Positions 1 through 10,389 of a stretch of 56,379 bases of DNA are shown here, in pieces (positions within the stretch are counted from its first letter, which is position 1; each line of letters opens with the position of its first letter). Source of the DNA: an uncultured Bacteroidales bacterium (GTDB taxonomy: Bacteria > Bacteroidota > Bacteroidia > Bacteroidales > UBA932); contig CAMNGM010000002.1 in assembly GCA_946538425.1 (NCBI GenBank), forward strand, positions 1-56,379, read 5' to 3'. The notes beneath the pieces are model-generated. The model was not told the DNA's origin and did no database searches. It worked only from the letters and a program-made list of their open reading frames with translations. The translations under genes were made by a program, and so were the position numbers.

Positions 1-172
1 CGAGCGTGACCTGCTTGCCGCCCCGGTTGCGCCGGTCGATGCCGACGATGAGCCGTTGCTTCTCGGGCGGCAGCGTCTCCGCCTCCGCCTCCACGGCCGT
101 CTCATACTGAAAGTCCGGATTCGTGGAGTAGACGACGCCCAGGCGCGCTTTCCAGTCATTGTTGTTCTTCAT
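1..172 (-). CDS. SUI1/YciH-family translation initiation factor, N-terminal part (truncated by window edge)
   Basis: Own translation of minus strand: MKNNNDWKARLGVVYSTNPDFQYE...LIVGIDRRNRGGKQVTL; typical of Bacteroidetes SUI1 proteins. Confidence 0.8.
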   Translation of the reverse strand, partial: MKNNNDWKARLGVVYSTNPDFQYETAVEAEAETLPPEKQRLIVGIDRRNRGGKQVTL

Positions 173-218
173 AAAAGTCCTTATGCACTTTTATTGTTTA
201 CGTTACCCCATCCCTAAA

Positions 219-239
219 TCCCTTCCCTCGGGGAAGGGA
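219..239. terminator. Hairpin between SUI1 and glucanotransferase genes
   Basis: TCCCTTCCC-tcg-GGGAAGGGA, perfect 9-bp stem. Confidence 0.5.
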
Positions 240-266
240 CTTACTACGTCCTGACGGACTTGGGGA

Positions 267-2693
267 CTAGTCATTCCGTCCAGCCATATCGACCATTCCT
301 TTCACGTGCTGGTTGAAGGCGGTGGCGCCGATCAGGGATTCCAGGGTGCAGTGCATCCGATAGCGCCAGTAGTAGCGCGGGATGGCCGGCACGTTGATGC
401 GCTCGTCGGCCGGGTTGCCGCCGTAGCGGACCGCGCCGTCGGTGGCCATCCAGTCCTGCAGGGGCAGGATGGCGAGCATCGCCGGCGACTTCAGGTGCGC
501 GCCGATGACGAGGTCGGCCACCCACGGTTCGCAGAACGCCGGCGCCTCCCCGGCGCAATGGAGCATCTCGTTGAAATAGCGCTGCGTGAGGGCGCGGTCC
601 TCCTCCCACCAGGCCCTCAGCGGGCTGGTGTCGTGGGTGCCGGTCGCGCACACGCAGGAATACGGATACCGGGCGGGATCCGCGAAGGTGTCCTTCGGGT
701 CCTTCGGCATCCGCTGGATCTCCAGGCTCAGGATGTCCAGGTCCGCCATCGTCTCGGGGACGCTGGCCGGGATCATCCCCAGGTCCTCGCCGCAGCACAG
801 CATCCCCGTGGTGCGGAGCAGGGCCGGGAGCTTCCGGTAGGCCGACTCCTTCCAGAACTGGTTGTGCCGATGGTAGAAGAAATCGTTGTACAGCTCGTTG
901 TACCTGTCCTTGAGCCAGTCGGGAAGCTGCGCATAGGCGCTCGTATTCTGGGAAGAGATGCGCGGGTGCCAATAGTCCTTGCGGCGCGGATCCTCCACGA
1001 ACAGGACATCGGTATCGCCCGTGCTCTCCGGATTGAAGCCCTTGTCGCGGAGCTCCTTGCCGCTGTACGGGAGGGCCGGGTTGAAATGGCCCATCAGGCC
1101 GCTCTTGTACGGCACCGGGATCTCCCAGATGCGGAAGAAGCCGAGGATATGGTCGATGCGGAAGGCGTCGAAGTACTCCGCCATCTTGCGCATACGGGCC
1201 TTCCACCAGCCGAAGCCGTCCTCCGCCATCTTCTCCCAGTTGTAGGTCGGGAAGCCCCAGTTCTGGCCGTCCACCGCGAAAGCGTCCGGCGGAGCGCCGG
1301 CCTGGCTGTCCAGGTGGAACAGGTCGGGGTGCTGCCAGGCGTCCACGCTCTGGCGGCTCACGCCGATCGGGAGGTCCCCCTTCAGGGCGACGCCGCGCTT
1401 GTGCGCGTAGGCCACGGCCTCGTGGAGCTGCGCGTCCAGCAGGAACTGCTCCCAGCAGTAGAAATTGACCTCGTCCACATGGGCCTCCGCGAAGGCGTCC
1501 ACCTTGCGGACCCTGTACTCGGCGAACTCGCCCCACTGCGAGAAGTCGCAGGTGCCGTTGAGGTCGCGCAGGACGGAGAAAACGGCGTACGGCATCAGCC
1601 ATTCGGCGTTGGCTGCGACGAAATCGTGGTAGGCCTGGGACTGCATCGTCTCCTGGCCCTTGGACGCATAGACCTTCCGCAGCAGGGCGGTCTTGGCCTC
1701 GTTCACCTTCTCGTAGTCCACCTGCGGCAGGGCCTCCAGCTCCGCCTTCAGGGCCTTGTACTTCGCATCCCGCCGCACACCAGCCGCGGGCAGGTGCAAG
1801 AACTGCGGATGCAGGGCGAAGGAGCTGACGGCGTTGTAGGGATAGGAATCCTGCCAGGTATGGGTCATCGTCGTGTCGTTGATGGGCAGGAGCTGGATGA
1901 CGCTCTGACCGGCCTCCACGGCCCAGTCCACGAGTTTCTTGATGTCGTTGAACTCGCCCACGCCGAAGCTGTCCTCCGAACGGAGGGCGAAGACGGGCAC
2001 GGCGACACCGGCGCCGCGCCAGGGACGGGACTTGAAGACGGGAACGGCGTCGGCGACTTCCAGGCGGCAGCCGGCGGCGGGCAGTTCCGCGAAGAAATGG
2101 TTCGGTCCCTCTTCCCACAGGACGGGTTTCCGGGTGGCCGTGTCCACGATGACGAACTTGTACTCGAAAGGCTCCTTCACGTCCAGGGCGATGTGCCAGT
2201 ACGGGAAGGCGCCGTCGTCCAGCAGGCGGAACTCCTTCCAGTCGCCGAGCGGGCCGCTGCCCGCGAGGGCGACGGACTCGCCCGAGCGGACCTCGGGGAC
2301 GGCGACGCGGAAGAGGACGTTCCCCTCCCACGGGGCCGCAGGACGCGGATTCCGGAAGGAAGCGCCGTCCGGGCGCCGGAAGATGACGTCGCTGAACGCG
2401 GCGGCGTAGAACGTGGAGTTCGCGGGGCGGTCGTTCCAACGGGCGCGGATCACCAGCGACGTGCCGCCGGCGGGGGCCTCGTAGCGGTGCGCCCGCCACT
2501 CGCGGCGGACGGTCTTCCCGTCGCGCTCCACCTCGAAGGTGTAGGCATCCCCGTCGCGGAGGCTGCGCCCCGTCAGCTCTTTCTGCCAGATGTTGGCATA
2601 CGCCGAATCCATCGGATACCGCTTCTTCCCGATGCGGAGCGCCAACGTCTCGCCCCAACGCGTATGATACTGAATGGTAATGCGAATATTCAT
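267..2693 (-). CDS. malQ: 4-alpha-glucanotransferase (GH77) with N-terminal starch-binding CBM20-like domains
   Basis: Full-length ORF; GH77 motifs (FRIDHILGFFRIWEIP, GEDLGMIPASVPETM, CATGTHDTSPLRAWWEED). Confidence 0.92.
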   Translation of the reverse strand: MNIRITIQYHTRWGETLALRIGKKRYPMDSAYANIWQKELTGRSLRDGDAYTFEVERDGKTVRREWRAHRYEAPAGGTSLVIRARWNDRPANSTFYAAAFSDVIFRRPDGASFRNPRPAAPWEGNVLFRVAVPEVRSGESVALAGSGPLGDWKEFRLLDDGAFPYWHIALDVKEPFEYKFVIVDTATRKPVLWEEGPNHFFAELPAAGCRLEVADAVPVFKSRPWRGAGVAVPVFALRSEDSFGVGEFNDIKKLVDWAVEAGQSVIQLLPINDTTMTHTWQDSYPYNAVSSFALHPQFLHLPAAGVRRDAKYKALKAELEALPQVDYEKVNEAKTALLRKVYASKGQETMQSQAYHDFVAANAEWLMPYAVFSVLRDLNGTCDFSQWGEFAEYRVRKVDAFAEAHVDEVNFYCWEQFLLDAQLHEAVAYAHKRGVALKGDLPIGVSRQSVDAWQHPDLFHLDSQAGAPPDAFAVDGQNWGFPTYNWEKMAEDGFGWWKARMRKMAEYFDAFRIDHILGFFRIWEIPVPYKSGLMGHFNPALPYSGKELRDKGFNPESTGDTDVLFVEDPRRKDYWHPRISSQNTSAYAQLPDWLKDRYNELYNDFFYHRHNQFWKESAYRKLPALLRTTGMLCCGEDLGMIPASVPETMADLDILSLEIQRMPKDPKDTFADPARYPYSCVCATGTHDTSPLRAWWEEDRALTQRYFNEMLHCAGEAPAFCEPWVADLVIGAHLKSPAMLAILPLQDWMATDGAVRYGGNPADERINVPAIPRYYWRYRMHCTLESLIGATAFNQHVKGMVDMAGRND

Positions 2694-2823
2694 AGTGGTT
2701 TATTAGTTTTAATGTTCGGGGACGGACCTAGGTCCGGACCTTGAAGCAAAAATAGGGAATGGGGACGGATTTCCAAAACAAACCCTTATCTTTGCGGTAC
2801 GAACTGTTCAAAAAGAGCGACGA

Positions 2824-3756
2824 ATGACACAAGGGGAAGCGACCGTCGTCAAAAATGCCGGCAGCCACTACGAACTTTCCGCCCTCCCTCAGTGGCGGGT
2901 CTTTCCCGCCGTGCTCCGCGGCCGCATCCGCCTGAAGGCCAGCCAGATCACCAATCCGGTGGCCGTCGGAGACCGGGTCCGGTACGAATGGGCCGACGGC
3001 GAGGAGACGGCCGTCATCACGGAAGTGCTCCCGCGGGAGAACTATGTGATCCGGCGGTCCACGAACCTGTCCCGCCAGGCGCACATCATCGCCGCCAACG
3101 TGGATATGGCCTACCTGGTCGTCTCCCTGTTCTTTCCCGAGGTGAAACTTCCCTTCCTGGACCGCATCCTCGTCACCTGCGGCGTGTACGGCATCCCGGC
3201 CACCGTGGTCCTGTCGAAGGTGGACCTGTACCGGGAGCTCGCCCCGGAGCAGGTCGACGCGTTCCACAGCATCTACGAGGGGGCGGGCTACCGCGTCATC
3301 GACACGTCCGTGCTGACGGGCGAAGGCATCGGCGAACTCCGGGATTCCTGCCGGGGAAAGATCAACCTTTTCTCCGGGGAATCGGGCGTGGGCAAATCCT
3401 CCCTCATCAAGGCGCTGGACCCGGCCCTGGACCCCAAGATCGGGCAGATTTCCACGGCCCACCTGCAGGGGAAGCACACCACTTCCCTGTACGAGATGTA
3501 TCCCTTGTCGACAGGGGGCTATGTCATTGATTCTCCGGGCCTTCGCGGATTCGGGCTGGTAGATCTCGAAAAGGAGGAGATCGGAAAGTATTTCCCCGAA
3601 ATGCTCCGCGCCTCCGAGGGGTGCCGGTTCACCCCCTGCACGCACACCCACGAACCCGGCTGCGCCGTGAAGGCGGCCGTGGACGAGGGCGTCATCTCCC
3701 CCGAACGCTACGCTTCCTACCTGGGAATGCTGGAGGAAGACAAGAAGTTCCGATGA
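2824..3756 (+). CDS. rsgA: Ribosome small-subunit-dependent GTPase A
   Basis: Circularly permuted GTPase motifs (LSKVDLY, GESGVGKSSLIKAL, DSPGLRGFG) and C-terminal Cys/His zinc site CRFTPCTHTHEPGCAV. Confidence 0.95.
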   Translation: MTQGEATVVKNAGSHYELSALPQWRVFPAVLRGRIRLKASQITNPVAVGDRVRYEWADGEETAVITEVLPRENYVIRRSTNLSRQAHIIAANVDMAYLVVSLFFPEVKLPFLDRILVTCGVYGIPATVVLSKVDLYRELAPEQVDAFHSIYEGAGYRVIDTSVLTGEGIGELRDSCRGKINLFSGESGVGKSSLIKALDPALDPKIGQISTAHLQGKHTTSLYEMYPLSTGGYVIDSPGLRGFGLVDLEKEEIGKYFPEMLRASEGCRFTPCTHTHEPGCAVKAAVDEGVISPERYASYLGMLEEDKKFR

Positions 3757-5222
3757 ACCTCCACCGGGACATCCTCCGCCTCGCCGTTCCGAGCATCCTC
3801 GCGAACATCACCGTGCCCCTGGTGGGGATGGTCGACATCGCCGTGGCCGGGCACCTGGGCGCCTCGGGCGGCCTGAGCGCCGCCGCCCTCATCGGCGGCA
3901 TCTCCATCGGCACGATGCTCTTCGACATGCTGTACTGGAACTTCGGGTTTCTCCGCGGCGGGACCGGCGGTTTGACGGCGCAGGCGTATGGAAGGATGAC
4001 CGCCCATCCCGAAGGAAGCGACGAGAATGCGCTGGCCAAACGCGACATCGCGCTGACGCTGAAAAGGGCGCTCGGCATCGCGCTGGGGTCCGGACTGCTG
4101 CTGGTGGCCCTGCAATGGGTGGTGGTCCAGGTGGCGTTCCTCCTAGTGGAGTGTTCGCCCGAGGTGCAAAAGCTTGCTACCCAATACTTTTACATCCGGA
4201 TCTGGGCGGCCCCGGCCACCCTGTCGCTGTTCGCCTTCAAGGGCTGGTTCATCGGTATGCAGGACACCGTCCGGCCGATGACCTGCGACCTGATCGTCAA
4301 TTTCACGAACATCCTCCTGTCCGTAGGCCTCGCCTTCGGGTACGCCGGCCTCCCGGCGCTCGGCTTCGCCGGCGTCGCCTGGGGCACCCTCATCGCCCAG
4401 TGGACGGGCTTCCTGTACGCTTCGCTGGCCGTCCGGTTCCGGTACGGAATCTTTTTCCGGAAAACAGATTCCTTCGCTTCGCTCGGAATGACAAAAGGAA
4501 ATACCGGAACGACAGACTGTCATCCCGAGGAGGTCGAAGACCGACGAAGGGATCTCGACAGAAAAGGCTGGCGGGCGTTCTTCGTGCTAAACCGGGACCT
4601 GTTCTTCCGGTCGCTCTGTATGATCGCGGTGTACATCGGCTTCACGATGATATCGGCCCGATACGGGGATATGATGCTCGCGGTGGGGGCGATCCTGATG
4701 AAACTGCTGATGATCTTCAGCTACTTCACCGACGGGTTCGCCTACGCCGGCGAGGCGCTGACGGGCCGCTTCATCGGGGAAAGGTCCCCGGACGGGGTCC
4801 GGTCCACCATCCGGCAGACCTTCCTGTGGAGCCTGGGCGTGACGGGCCTGTTCTTCCTGGTGTACGGGGTGGGCGGCGTGCCGCTGCTGCGCCTGATGAC
4901 GTCCGACCCCGGCGTCGTGGAAGCGGGGCGCGAATTCATCCCCTGGCTGCTGCTGATGCCGGTCATCGGCTGCCCCGCCTTCACCTGGGACGGCATCTTC
5001 ATGGGGGCGACCGCCTCGAAGGATCTGCGGAACTCCACGGTGTGGTGCGTCGTGGGCTTTTTCGGCGTGTGGTTCGTCGGCATCGGCCTCCTCAAAGCCG
5101 TCCGGGGAACCGTTCCGGAGACCCTCGCCATCCACCTGCTGATGGCCGCCTATTTCACCCATCTGGCCGTCCGGGCCGCCTATCTGACCCTCCGTTGGCG
5201 GAAGGCCATCCCCTACGCTTGA
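3753..5222 (+). CDS. MATE family efflux transporter; start inferred at MNLHRD, ATGA overlap with rsgA
   Basis: Multi-TM protein, MNLHRDILRLAVPSILANITVPLVGMVDIAVAGHLG; carries an in-frame repeat insertion at about 4467-4555. Confidence 0.9.
   Translation: MNLHRDILRLAVPSILANITVPLVGMVDIAVAGHLGASGGLSAAALIGGISIGTMLFDMLYWNFGFLRGGTGGLTAQAYGRMTAHPEGSDENALAKRDIALTLKRALGIALGSGLLLVALQWVVVQVAFLLVECSPEVQKLATQYFYIRIWAAPATLSLFAFKGWFIGMQDTVRPMTCDLIVNFTNILLSVGLAFGYAGLPALGFAGVAWGTLIAQWTGFLYASLAVRFRYGIFFRKTDSFASLGMTKGNTGTTDCHPEEVEDRRRDLDRKGWRAFFVLNRDLFFRSLCMIAVYIGFTMISARYGDMMLAVGAILMKLLMIFSYFTDGFAYAGEALTGRFIGERSPDGVRSTIRQTFLWSLGVTGLFFLVYGVGGVPLLRLMTSDPGVVEAGREFIPWLLLMPVIGCPAFTWDGIFMGATASKDLRNSTVWCVVGFFGVWFVGIGLLKAVRGTVPETLAIHLLMAAYFTHLAVRAAYLTLRWRKAIPYA
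4467..4555. repeat. REP-like dispersed palindrome pair, in frame within MATE CDS
   Basis: GATTCCTTCGCTTCGCTCGGAATGAC (4467-4492) followed by inverted unit GTCATCCCGAGGAGGTCGAAGACCGACGAAGGGATCT (4519-4555). Confidence 0.85.
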
Positions 5223-5249
5223 ATATCCGCGTAAAAAGCCGTATATTTG
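5219..5249 (+). promoter_or_regulatory. Bacteroidetes-type promoter for alaS
   Basis: TTG (5219-5221), 20-nt spacer, TATATTTG (5242-5249). Confidence 0.65.
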
Positions 5250-5270
5250 CAGGATATTATAAGTGTGATT

Positions 5271-7889
5271 ATGATGACTGCAAAAGAGATTCGACAGAGG
5301 TACCTGGAATTCTTCGCTTCCAAGGGACACACCATCGTTCCGAGCGCCCCCATGGTGATCAAGAACGACCCCACCCTGATGTTCACGAACGCGGGAATGA
5401 ACCAGTTCAAGGATATTTTCCTGGGCAACACCCAACCCAAGTTCCCCCGGGCCACGGACAGCCAGAAGTGCCTCCGCGTGAGCGGAAAGCACAATGACCT
5501 GGAGGCGGTGGGCCACGACGGCCGCCACCACACGATGTTCGAGATGCTCGGAAACTGGAGCTTCGGCGACTATTTCAAGGCCGAGGCCATCGACTGGGCC
5601 TGGGAGCTCCTCACCGAGGTGTACAAGATCGACAAGACCAAGCTCTATGCGACCGTGTTCGAAGGCGCGGCCGACGACGGCACCGCCCTCGACACCGAGG
5701 CGCAGGAGGCCTGGCTGAAGCATATGCCGGCGGACCACGTCCTGCTGGGCAACAAGCACGACAATTTCTGGGAGATGGGCGACACGGGCCCCTGCGGCCC
5801 CTGCTCGGAGATCCACATCGACCTCCGCTCCGACGAGGAGATCGCGAAGGTCCCCGGCCGTGACCTCGTGAACACCGACAACGACGAGGTGATCGAGATC
5901 TGGAACCTCGTGTTCATGCAGTACAACCGCAAGGCCGACGGCCACCTGGAGCCGCTGCCCGCCAAGAACATCGACACCGGTATGGGCTTCGAGCGCCTGT
6001 GCATGGTCCTGCAGGGCAAGACGTCCAACTACGAGACGGATGTGTTCAGCGGCCTCATCGGCTGCCTGGAGAAGCTCTCCGGACACAAGTACCACGAGAA
6101 CGAAAAGGTGGAAGTGGCCATGCGCGTGTGCGCCGACCACATCCGCGCCATCGCCTTCTCCATCGCCGACGGCCAGCTGCCGTCCAACGTGAAGGCCGGC
6201 TATGTGATCCGCCGCATCCTTCGCCGCGCCGTCCGCTACGGCTACACCTTCCTGGGCTTCAACGAGCCGTTCCTCACCCGCCTGGTTCCCCAGCTGGTGG
6301 AGGACATGGGCGAGGCCTATCCGGAGCTCAAGGCCCAGCAGAAGCTCATCGAGAGCGTCATCCGCGAAGAGGAGAACGCCTTCCTGCGCACGCTGGACCG
6401 CGGAATCCGCCTCCTGGAAGACACGATGGCAAAGAGCGCCGCGACGAAGGTCATCGCCGGCACGGACGCCTTCGTCCTGTACGACACCTACGGCTTCCCG
6501 ATCGACCTGACCGAGCTCATCGCCACCGAGAAGGGCTACACCGTGGACCTGGACGGCTTCCAGGTGGAGCTCGGAAAGCAGAAGGAGCGCGCCCGCAACG
6601 CCACCGCCAACGAGTTCGGCGACTGGGTGGAGTTCGCCGCCGGAGACGAGGTGGAATTCCTGGGCTACGACCTGCTGGACTATGAAGGCGCCACGCTCCT
6701 GAAGCAGCGCACCGTCAAGCAGAAGAACAAGGAGCTGTACCAGCTCGTCTTCGACAAGACCCCGTTCTACGCCGAGATGGGCGGCCAGGTGGGCGACACC
6801 GGCTGCATCGTCTCCGCCTCCGGCGAGAAGATCGCCATCCTGAACACCGTCAAGGAGAACAACCTCACCATCCACCTCGCCGAGCGCCTTCCCGCCGACG
6901 GCACCGAGTCCTTCGACCTCCACGTCGACGGCGAGCGCCGGAAGAAGATCCAGGCCAACCACTCCGCGACGCACCTCCTCCACGAGGCCCTGCGCGAGAT
7001 CCTGGGCACCCACGTGGAGCAGAAGGGTTCCTTCGTGGGCCCGGACTACTTCCGCTTCGACTTCTCCCACTTCGCCAAGATGACCGACGAGGAGATCCTC
7101 GCCGTCGAGAAGAAGGTCAACGCCCTCATCCGCGCCAACGATCCCCTCTGGGAGAAGCGTGACGCGACGATGGACGAGGCCCGCGCGATGGGCGCGATGG
7201 CCCTGTTCGGCGAAAAGTACGGCGACGTGGTCCGCGTGGTCCGCTTCGGCGATTCCGTGGAACTCTGCGGCGGTACGCACACCTCCGCGACCGGCAACAT
7301 CGGCCTCCTGAAGATCGTCTCCGAGAGCGCCATCGCCGCCGGTGTCCGCCGGATCGAGGCCCTCACGGGCGAAGCGGCCGAGAATTATGTCCACGCGATG
7401 GAGGAAGCCCTCCGCGGGGCGAAGTCCTTCTTCAACAACACGCCCGACCTCGCCGGCGCCATCCGCAAGCTGGTCGAGGAGAATGCCGACGCGCGCAAGC
7501 AGCTGGAGGCGGCCGCGGCCGAAAAGGCCGCGCAGCTGGCCGAGCGCCTGTACGCCGGCGCCGAGGTCGTGAACGGCATCCGCGTCGCCAAGTTCGAGAT
7601 GTCCGTGGATCCGGGCTTCGCCCGCAACCTGGCGCTCCTCCTGCAGAAAAAGGCCGAGAACCTCGTGCTCGTGGGCGCCTACGAGTTCGGCGGCAAGCCG
7701 AACCTCCTGGCGATGTACTCGGGCGACCTCGTCGCGAAGGGCAAGAACGCCGGCAAGGACATCCGCGAAGCCGCGAAGCTCATCCAGGGCGGCGGCGGCG
7801 GACAGCCCGGCCTCGCCACGGCCGGCGGCCGCGACACCGCGAACCTCCCTGCCGCCCTCGAGAAACTGATTGAATTAGCGACGGCATAA
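5271..7889 (+). CDS. alaS: Alanyl-tRNA synthetase
   Basis: [55 protein letters not shown]-terminal [14 protein letters not shown]. Confidence 0.97.
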   Translation: MMTAKEIRQRYLEFFASKGHTIVPSAPMVIKNDPTLMFTNAGMNQFKDIFLGNTQPKFPRATDSQKCLRVSGKHNDLEAVGHDGRHHTMFEMLGNWSFGDYFKAEAIDWAWELLTEVYKIDKTKLYATVFEGAADDGTALDTEAQEAWLKHMPADHVLLGNKHDNFWEMGDTGPCGPCSEIHIDLRSDEEIAKVPGRDLVNTDNDEVIEIWNLVFMQYNRKADGHLEPLPAKNIDTGMGFERLCMVLQGKTSNYETDVFSGLIGCLEKLSGHKYHENEKVEVAMRVCADHIRAIAFSIADGQLPSNVKAGYVIRRILRRAVRYGYTFLGFNEPFLTRLVPQLVEDMGEAYPELKAQQKLIESVIREEENAFLRTLDRGIRLLEDTMAKSAATKVIAGTDAFVLYDTYGFPIDLTELIATEKGYTVDLDGFQVELGKQKERARNATANEFGDWVEFAAGDEVEFLGYDLLDYEGATLLKQRTVKQKNKELYQLVFDKTPFYAEMGGQVGDTGCIVSASGEKIAILNTVKENNLTIHLAERLPADGTESFDLHVDGERRKKIQANHSATHLLHEALREILGTHVEQKGSFVGPDYFRFDFSHFAKMTDEEILAVEKKVNALIRANDPLWEKRDATMDEARAMGAMALFGEKYGDVVRVVRFGDSVELCGGTHTSATGNIGLLKIVSESAIAAGVRRIEALTGEAAENYVHAMEEALRGAKSFFNNTPDLAGAIRKLVEENADARKQLEAAAAEKAAQLAERLYAGAEVVNGIRVAKFEMSVDPGFARNLALLLQKKAENLVLVGAYEFGGKPNLLAMYSGDLVAKGKNAGKDIREAAKLIQGGGGGQPGLATAGGRDTANLPAALEKLIELATA

Positions 7890-7896
7890 CCCTCCT

Positions 7897-7943
7897 GTCA
7901 TTCCGAGCGCCCTATTGTCATTCCGAGCGTAGTCGAGGAATCT
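7897..7943. repeat. REP-like repeat, partial plus full unit, ending 1 nt before the start codon of the downstream ORF
   Basis: GTCATTCCGAGCG (7897-7909) and GTCATTCCGAGCGTAGTCGAGGAATCT (7917-7943). Confidence 0.8.
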
Positions 7944-7944
7944 C

Positions 7945-10389
7945 ATGAAAAAGCTGGACCTGTTCATACTGAAGTCGTTCATAGGACCGTTCTTCGCGAT
8001 CCTCGCGATCACCATCTTCATCCTGGTGATGCAGTTCCTGTGGCTGTACATCGATGAACTGGTCGGCAAAGGCCTGGAGCTCAAGGTCATCCTGGAGTTC
8101 CTCCTGTGGGGGAGCTGCCAGGTGCTGCCGCTGGCCCTGCCGCTGGCAACCCTCCTGGCGTCGATGATGACCTTCGGCGACATGGGCGAGCACTACGAGC
8201 TCACCGCGATGAACTCCGCCGGCATCTCCCTCGCCCGCATCCTGCTGCCCGCGACGGTCGCCAGCGCCGTCATCGCCGTCGCCGCGTTCTTCATCGGCGA
8301 CCGGCTGGTCCCCTACTCCATCAACCACATCTATACGATGCGCGAGGACATCGGGCGCACCAAGTCCGAGATCAAGATCCCCGTCGGGACCTTCTACGAC
8401 GGCATCGAGGGGTACATCCTCCGCATCGACGACCGCGACAAGGAGACCGGGATGATGTACGGGGTGATGGTCTACGACCACACGACCGACAAGGGCAACC
8501 TCCGCCTCACCGTCGCCGACAGCGGCCTGATGAAGATGTCCAAGGCCAAGGACTACCTGACCTTCCAGCTGTACGACGGCACCAACTACCAGGAGACCAA
8601 CACCCGCAAGTACCGGGACACCACCCTCGCCCTGCAGCGGATCCATTTCGCCCGCCAGGAGATGGTGATTCCGCTGGAGAACTACTCGTTCCATCATTCC
8701 GACTCCGCCCGCTACGGCGACCAGGTCCGGTCGATGTCCAACGAGCAGCTCCGCCACGGCCGGGATTCCCTGGCCGAGAAGTCGGACGCGGGCGCGGAGA
8801 AGTTCCTGGAGGAGATCCGGCACTCGTACGCCCTCCAGTGGCAGTCGCAACTGGATTCCGGCTGGAAGGATCCCGCCAAGAAGCCGTTCGACCTCAGCCG
8901 CGAACCGGCCTCCTGGGAGGATCCGGGACGGCGGAAGATCGCCTACGAGTCGGCCGTGTCCAACGTGAACCAGCTCCAGTCCACCATCCAGACCCAGGGG
9001 ATGGAGGCCTACGAATACAGCCGCCTCCTCCGCCTGAGCGAGGTGGAGATCTGGAAGAAATACGCCCAGGCCCTCGCCTGCTTCATCCTTTTCTTCATCG
9101 GCGCCCCGATCGGCTCCCTCATCCGCAAGGGCGGACTGGGCACCCCGGCCGTCGTGTCCATCCTGTTCTTCGTCCTGTACTGGGTCGTGGACATCTCGGG
9201 CACGAAACTGGCCCGCGACGGCGCCACGACGCCTTTCATCGGCGATTTCATATCGGCCTTCGTCCTGATTCCCATCGGCGTGTTCCTCACCTGGATGGCC
9301 ATCCGGGAGAAGTCCCTCAACCTGGACGCCTTCAAGACCTGGCGCCGCAAATTCTTCAGCAAGCTTATGTCCCTGTTCAAGAAGACCCGCATCGTCTATA
9401 TGGGCACGCCCGAGTTCGCCGTGGCCCCGCTCGACGCCCTCACCAAGGGGCGCGGCTACAAAGTGGTCGGCGTCGTGACCGTGCCCGACAAGCCCAGCGG
9501 CCGCGGGCTCAAGATGAACGAGAGCGCCGTGAAGAAATATGCCGTGGCGAACGGCCTCCCCCTCCTGCAGCCCGAAAAGCTCAAGGGCCCGGCCTTCCTC
9601 GAGGCCCTCGCGGCCTGGAAGGCGGACCTGTTCGTGGTCGTCGGCTTCCGGATGCTGCCGGAGGTGGTCTGGAAAATGCCCAAGATGGGCACCTTCAACC
9701 TCCACGCCGCCCTCCTGCCGCAGTACCGCGGCGCTGCCCCGATCAACTGGGCCGTCATCAACGGGGAGAACCTCACGGGCGTGACGACCTTCATGATCGA
9801 CCAGAAGATCGACACGGGCGGCATCCTCCTGCGCCAGGAGTGCCGGATCGAGCCCACGGACACCGTCGGCGACGTGCACGACAAGCTGATGGCCCTCGGC
9901 GCGGACCTCGTGGTCGAGACGGTCGAAGGCCTCATCCAGAAGAATGTCGAGACGCGCGTCCAGCGCAGTTTCGTCCAGGGTTCCGAAGTCCTGAAACCAG
10001 CCCCGAAGCTCACCCGCGAGCTCCAGCACATCGACTGGGACGACACCGCGCGCAACATCTACAACCTCGTCCGCGGCCTGTCCCCGTTCCCGGGGGCCTT
10101 CACCGAACTGGTCAAGGACGGCCAGGCCACGCAGCTGAAGGTCTTCTTCGGCGAAATCCGCACCGACCTCCACGCCGCGCCGGGCACCGTCCTCTCCGAC
10201 GGCAAGACCTACCTCGCCGTCGCCACGCAGGACGGCGCGCTCGCCCTCACCGACCTCCAGCTCGCCGGCAAGAAGCGGATGGATGTCAAGGCCTTCCTCC
10301 TGGGCTTCCGCGAACCGGAAACCTACACCACGTCCAAGGGTACCTCGAAGGCTGAAATCCTGAAAACCAAACCCACAGACGAGGATTAG
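7945..10389 (+). CDS. Apparent fusion: LptF/LptG-type (YjgP/YjgQ) permease (aa 1 to ~470) plus methionyl-tRNA formyltransferase (aa ~475-814)
   Basis: Single uninterrupted frame; N-terminal MKKLDLFILKSFIGPFFAILAITIFILVMQFLWLYIDELVGKG; C-terminal RIVYMGTPEFAVAPLDAL...FNLHAALLPQYRGAAPINWAVINGE; in-frame internal ATG at 9367. Confidence 0.85.
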   Translation: MKKLDLFILKSFIGPFFAILAITIFILVMQFLWLYIDELVGKGLELKVILEFLLWGSCQVLPLALPLATLLASMMTFGDMGEHYELTAMNSAGISLARILLPATVASAVIAVAAFFIGDRLVPYSINHIYTMREDIGRTKSEIKIPVGTFYDGIEGYILRIDDRDKETGMMYGVMVYDHTTDKGNLRLTVADSGLMKMSKAKDYLTFQLYDGTNYQETNTRKYRDTTLALQRIHFARQEMVIPLENYSFHHSDSARYGDQVRSMSNEQLRHGRDSLAEKSDAGAEKFLEEIRHSYALQWQSQLDSGWKDPAKKPFDLSREPASWEDPGRRKIAYESAVSNVNQLQSTIQTQGMEAYEYSRLLRLSEVEIWKKYAQALACFILFFIGAPIGSLIRKGGLGTPAVVSILFFVLYWVVDISGTKLARDGATTPFIGDFISAFVLIPIGVFLTWMAIREKSLNLDAFKTWRRKFFSKLMSLFKKTRIVYMGTPEFAVAPLDALTKGRGYKVVGVVTVPDKPSGRGLKMNESAVKKYAVANGLPLLQPEKLKGPAFLEALAAWKADLFVVVGFRMLPEVVWKMPKMGTFNLHAALLPQYRGAAPINWAVINGENLTGVTTFMIDQKIDTGGILLRQECRIEPTDTVGDVHDKLMALGADLVVETVEGLIQKNVETRVQRSFVQGSEVLKPAPKLTRELQHIDWDDTARNIYNLVRGLSPFPGAFTELVKDGQATQLKVFFGEIRTDLHAAPGTVLSDGKTYLAVATQDGALALTDLQLAGKKRMDVKAFLLGFREPETYTTSKGTSKAEILKTKPTDED

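Noticed and set aside
2724-2742. Palindrome GGACCTAGGTCC / GGTCCGGACC upstream of the glucanotransferase
   Set aside because: Short perfect palindrome, but no repeated copies or associated regulator seen; insufficient to call an operator.
306-2744. 812-aa plus-strand ORF opposite the glucanotransferase
   Set aside because: Antisense shadow of a conserved GH77 gene in high-GC DNA; no recognisable domain and low-complexity R/G/V/L composition.
4587-7394. 935-aa minus-strand ORF over MATE and alaS
   Set aside because: Spans two well-supported genes in antisense; composition typical of codon-bias-driven spurious ORFs.
7918-10173. 751-aa minus-strand ORF over the LptF/G-Fmt gene
   Set aside because: Antisense shadow ORF with no conserved motif.
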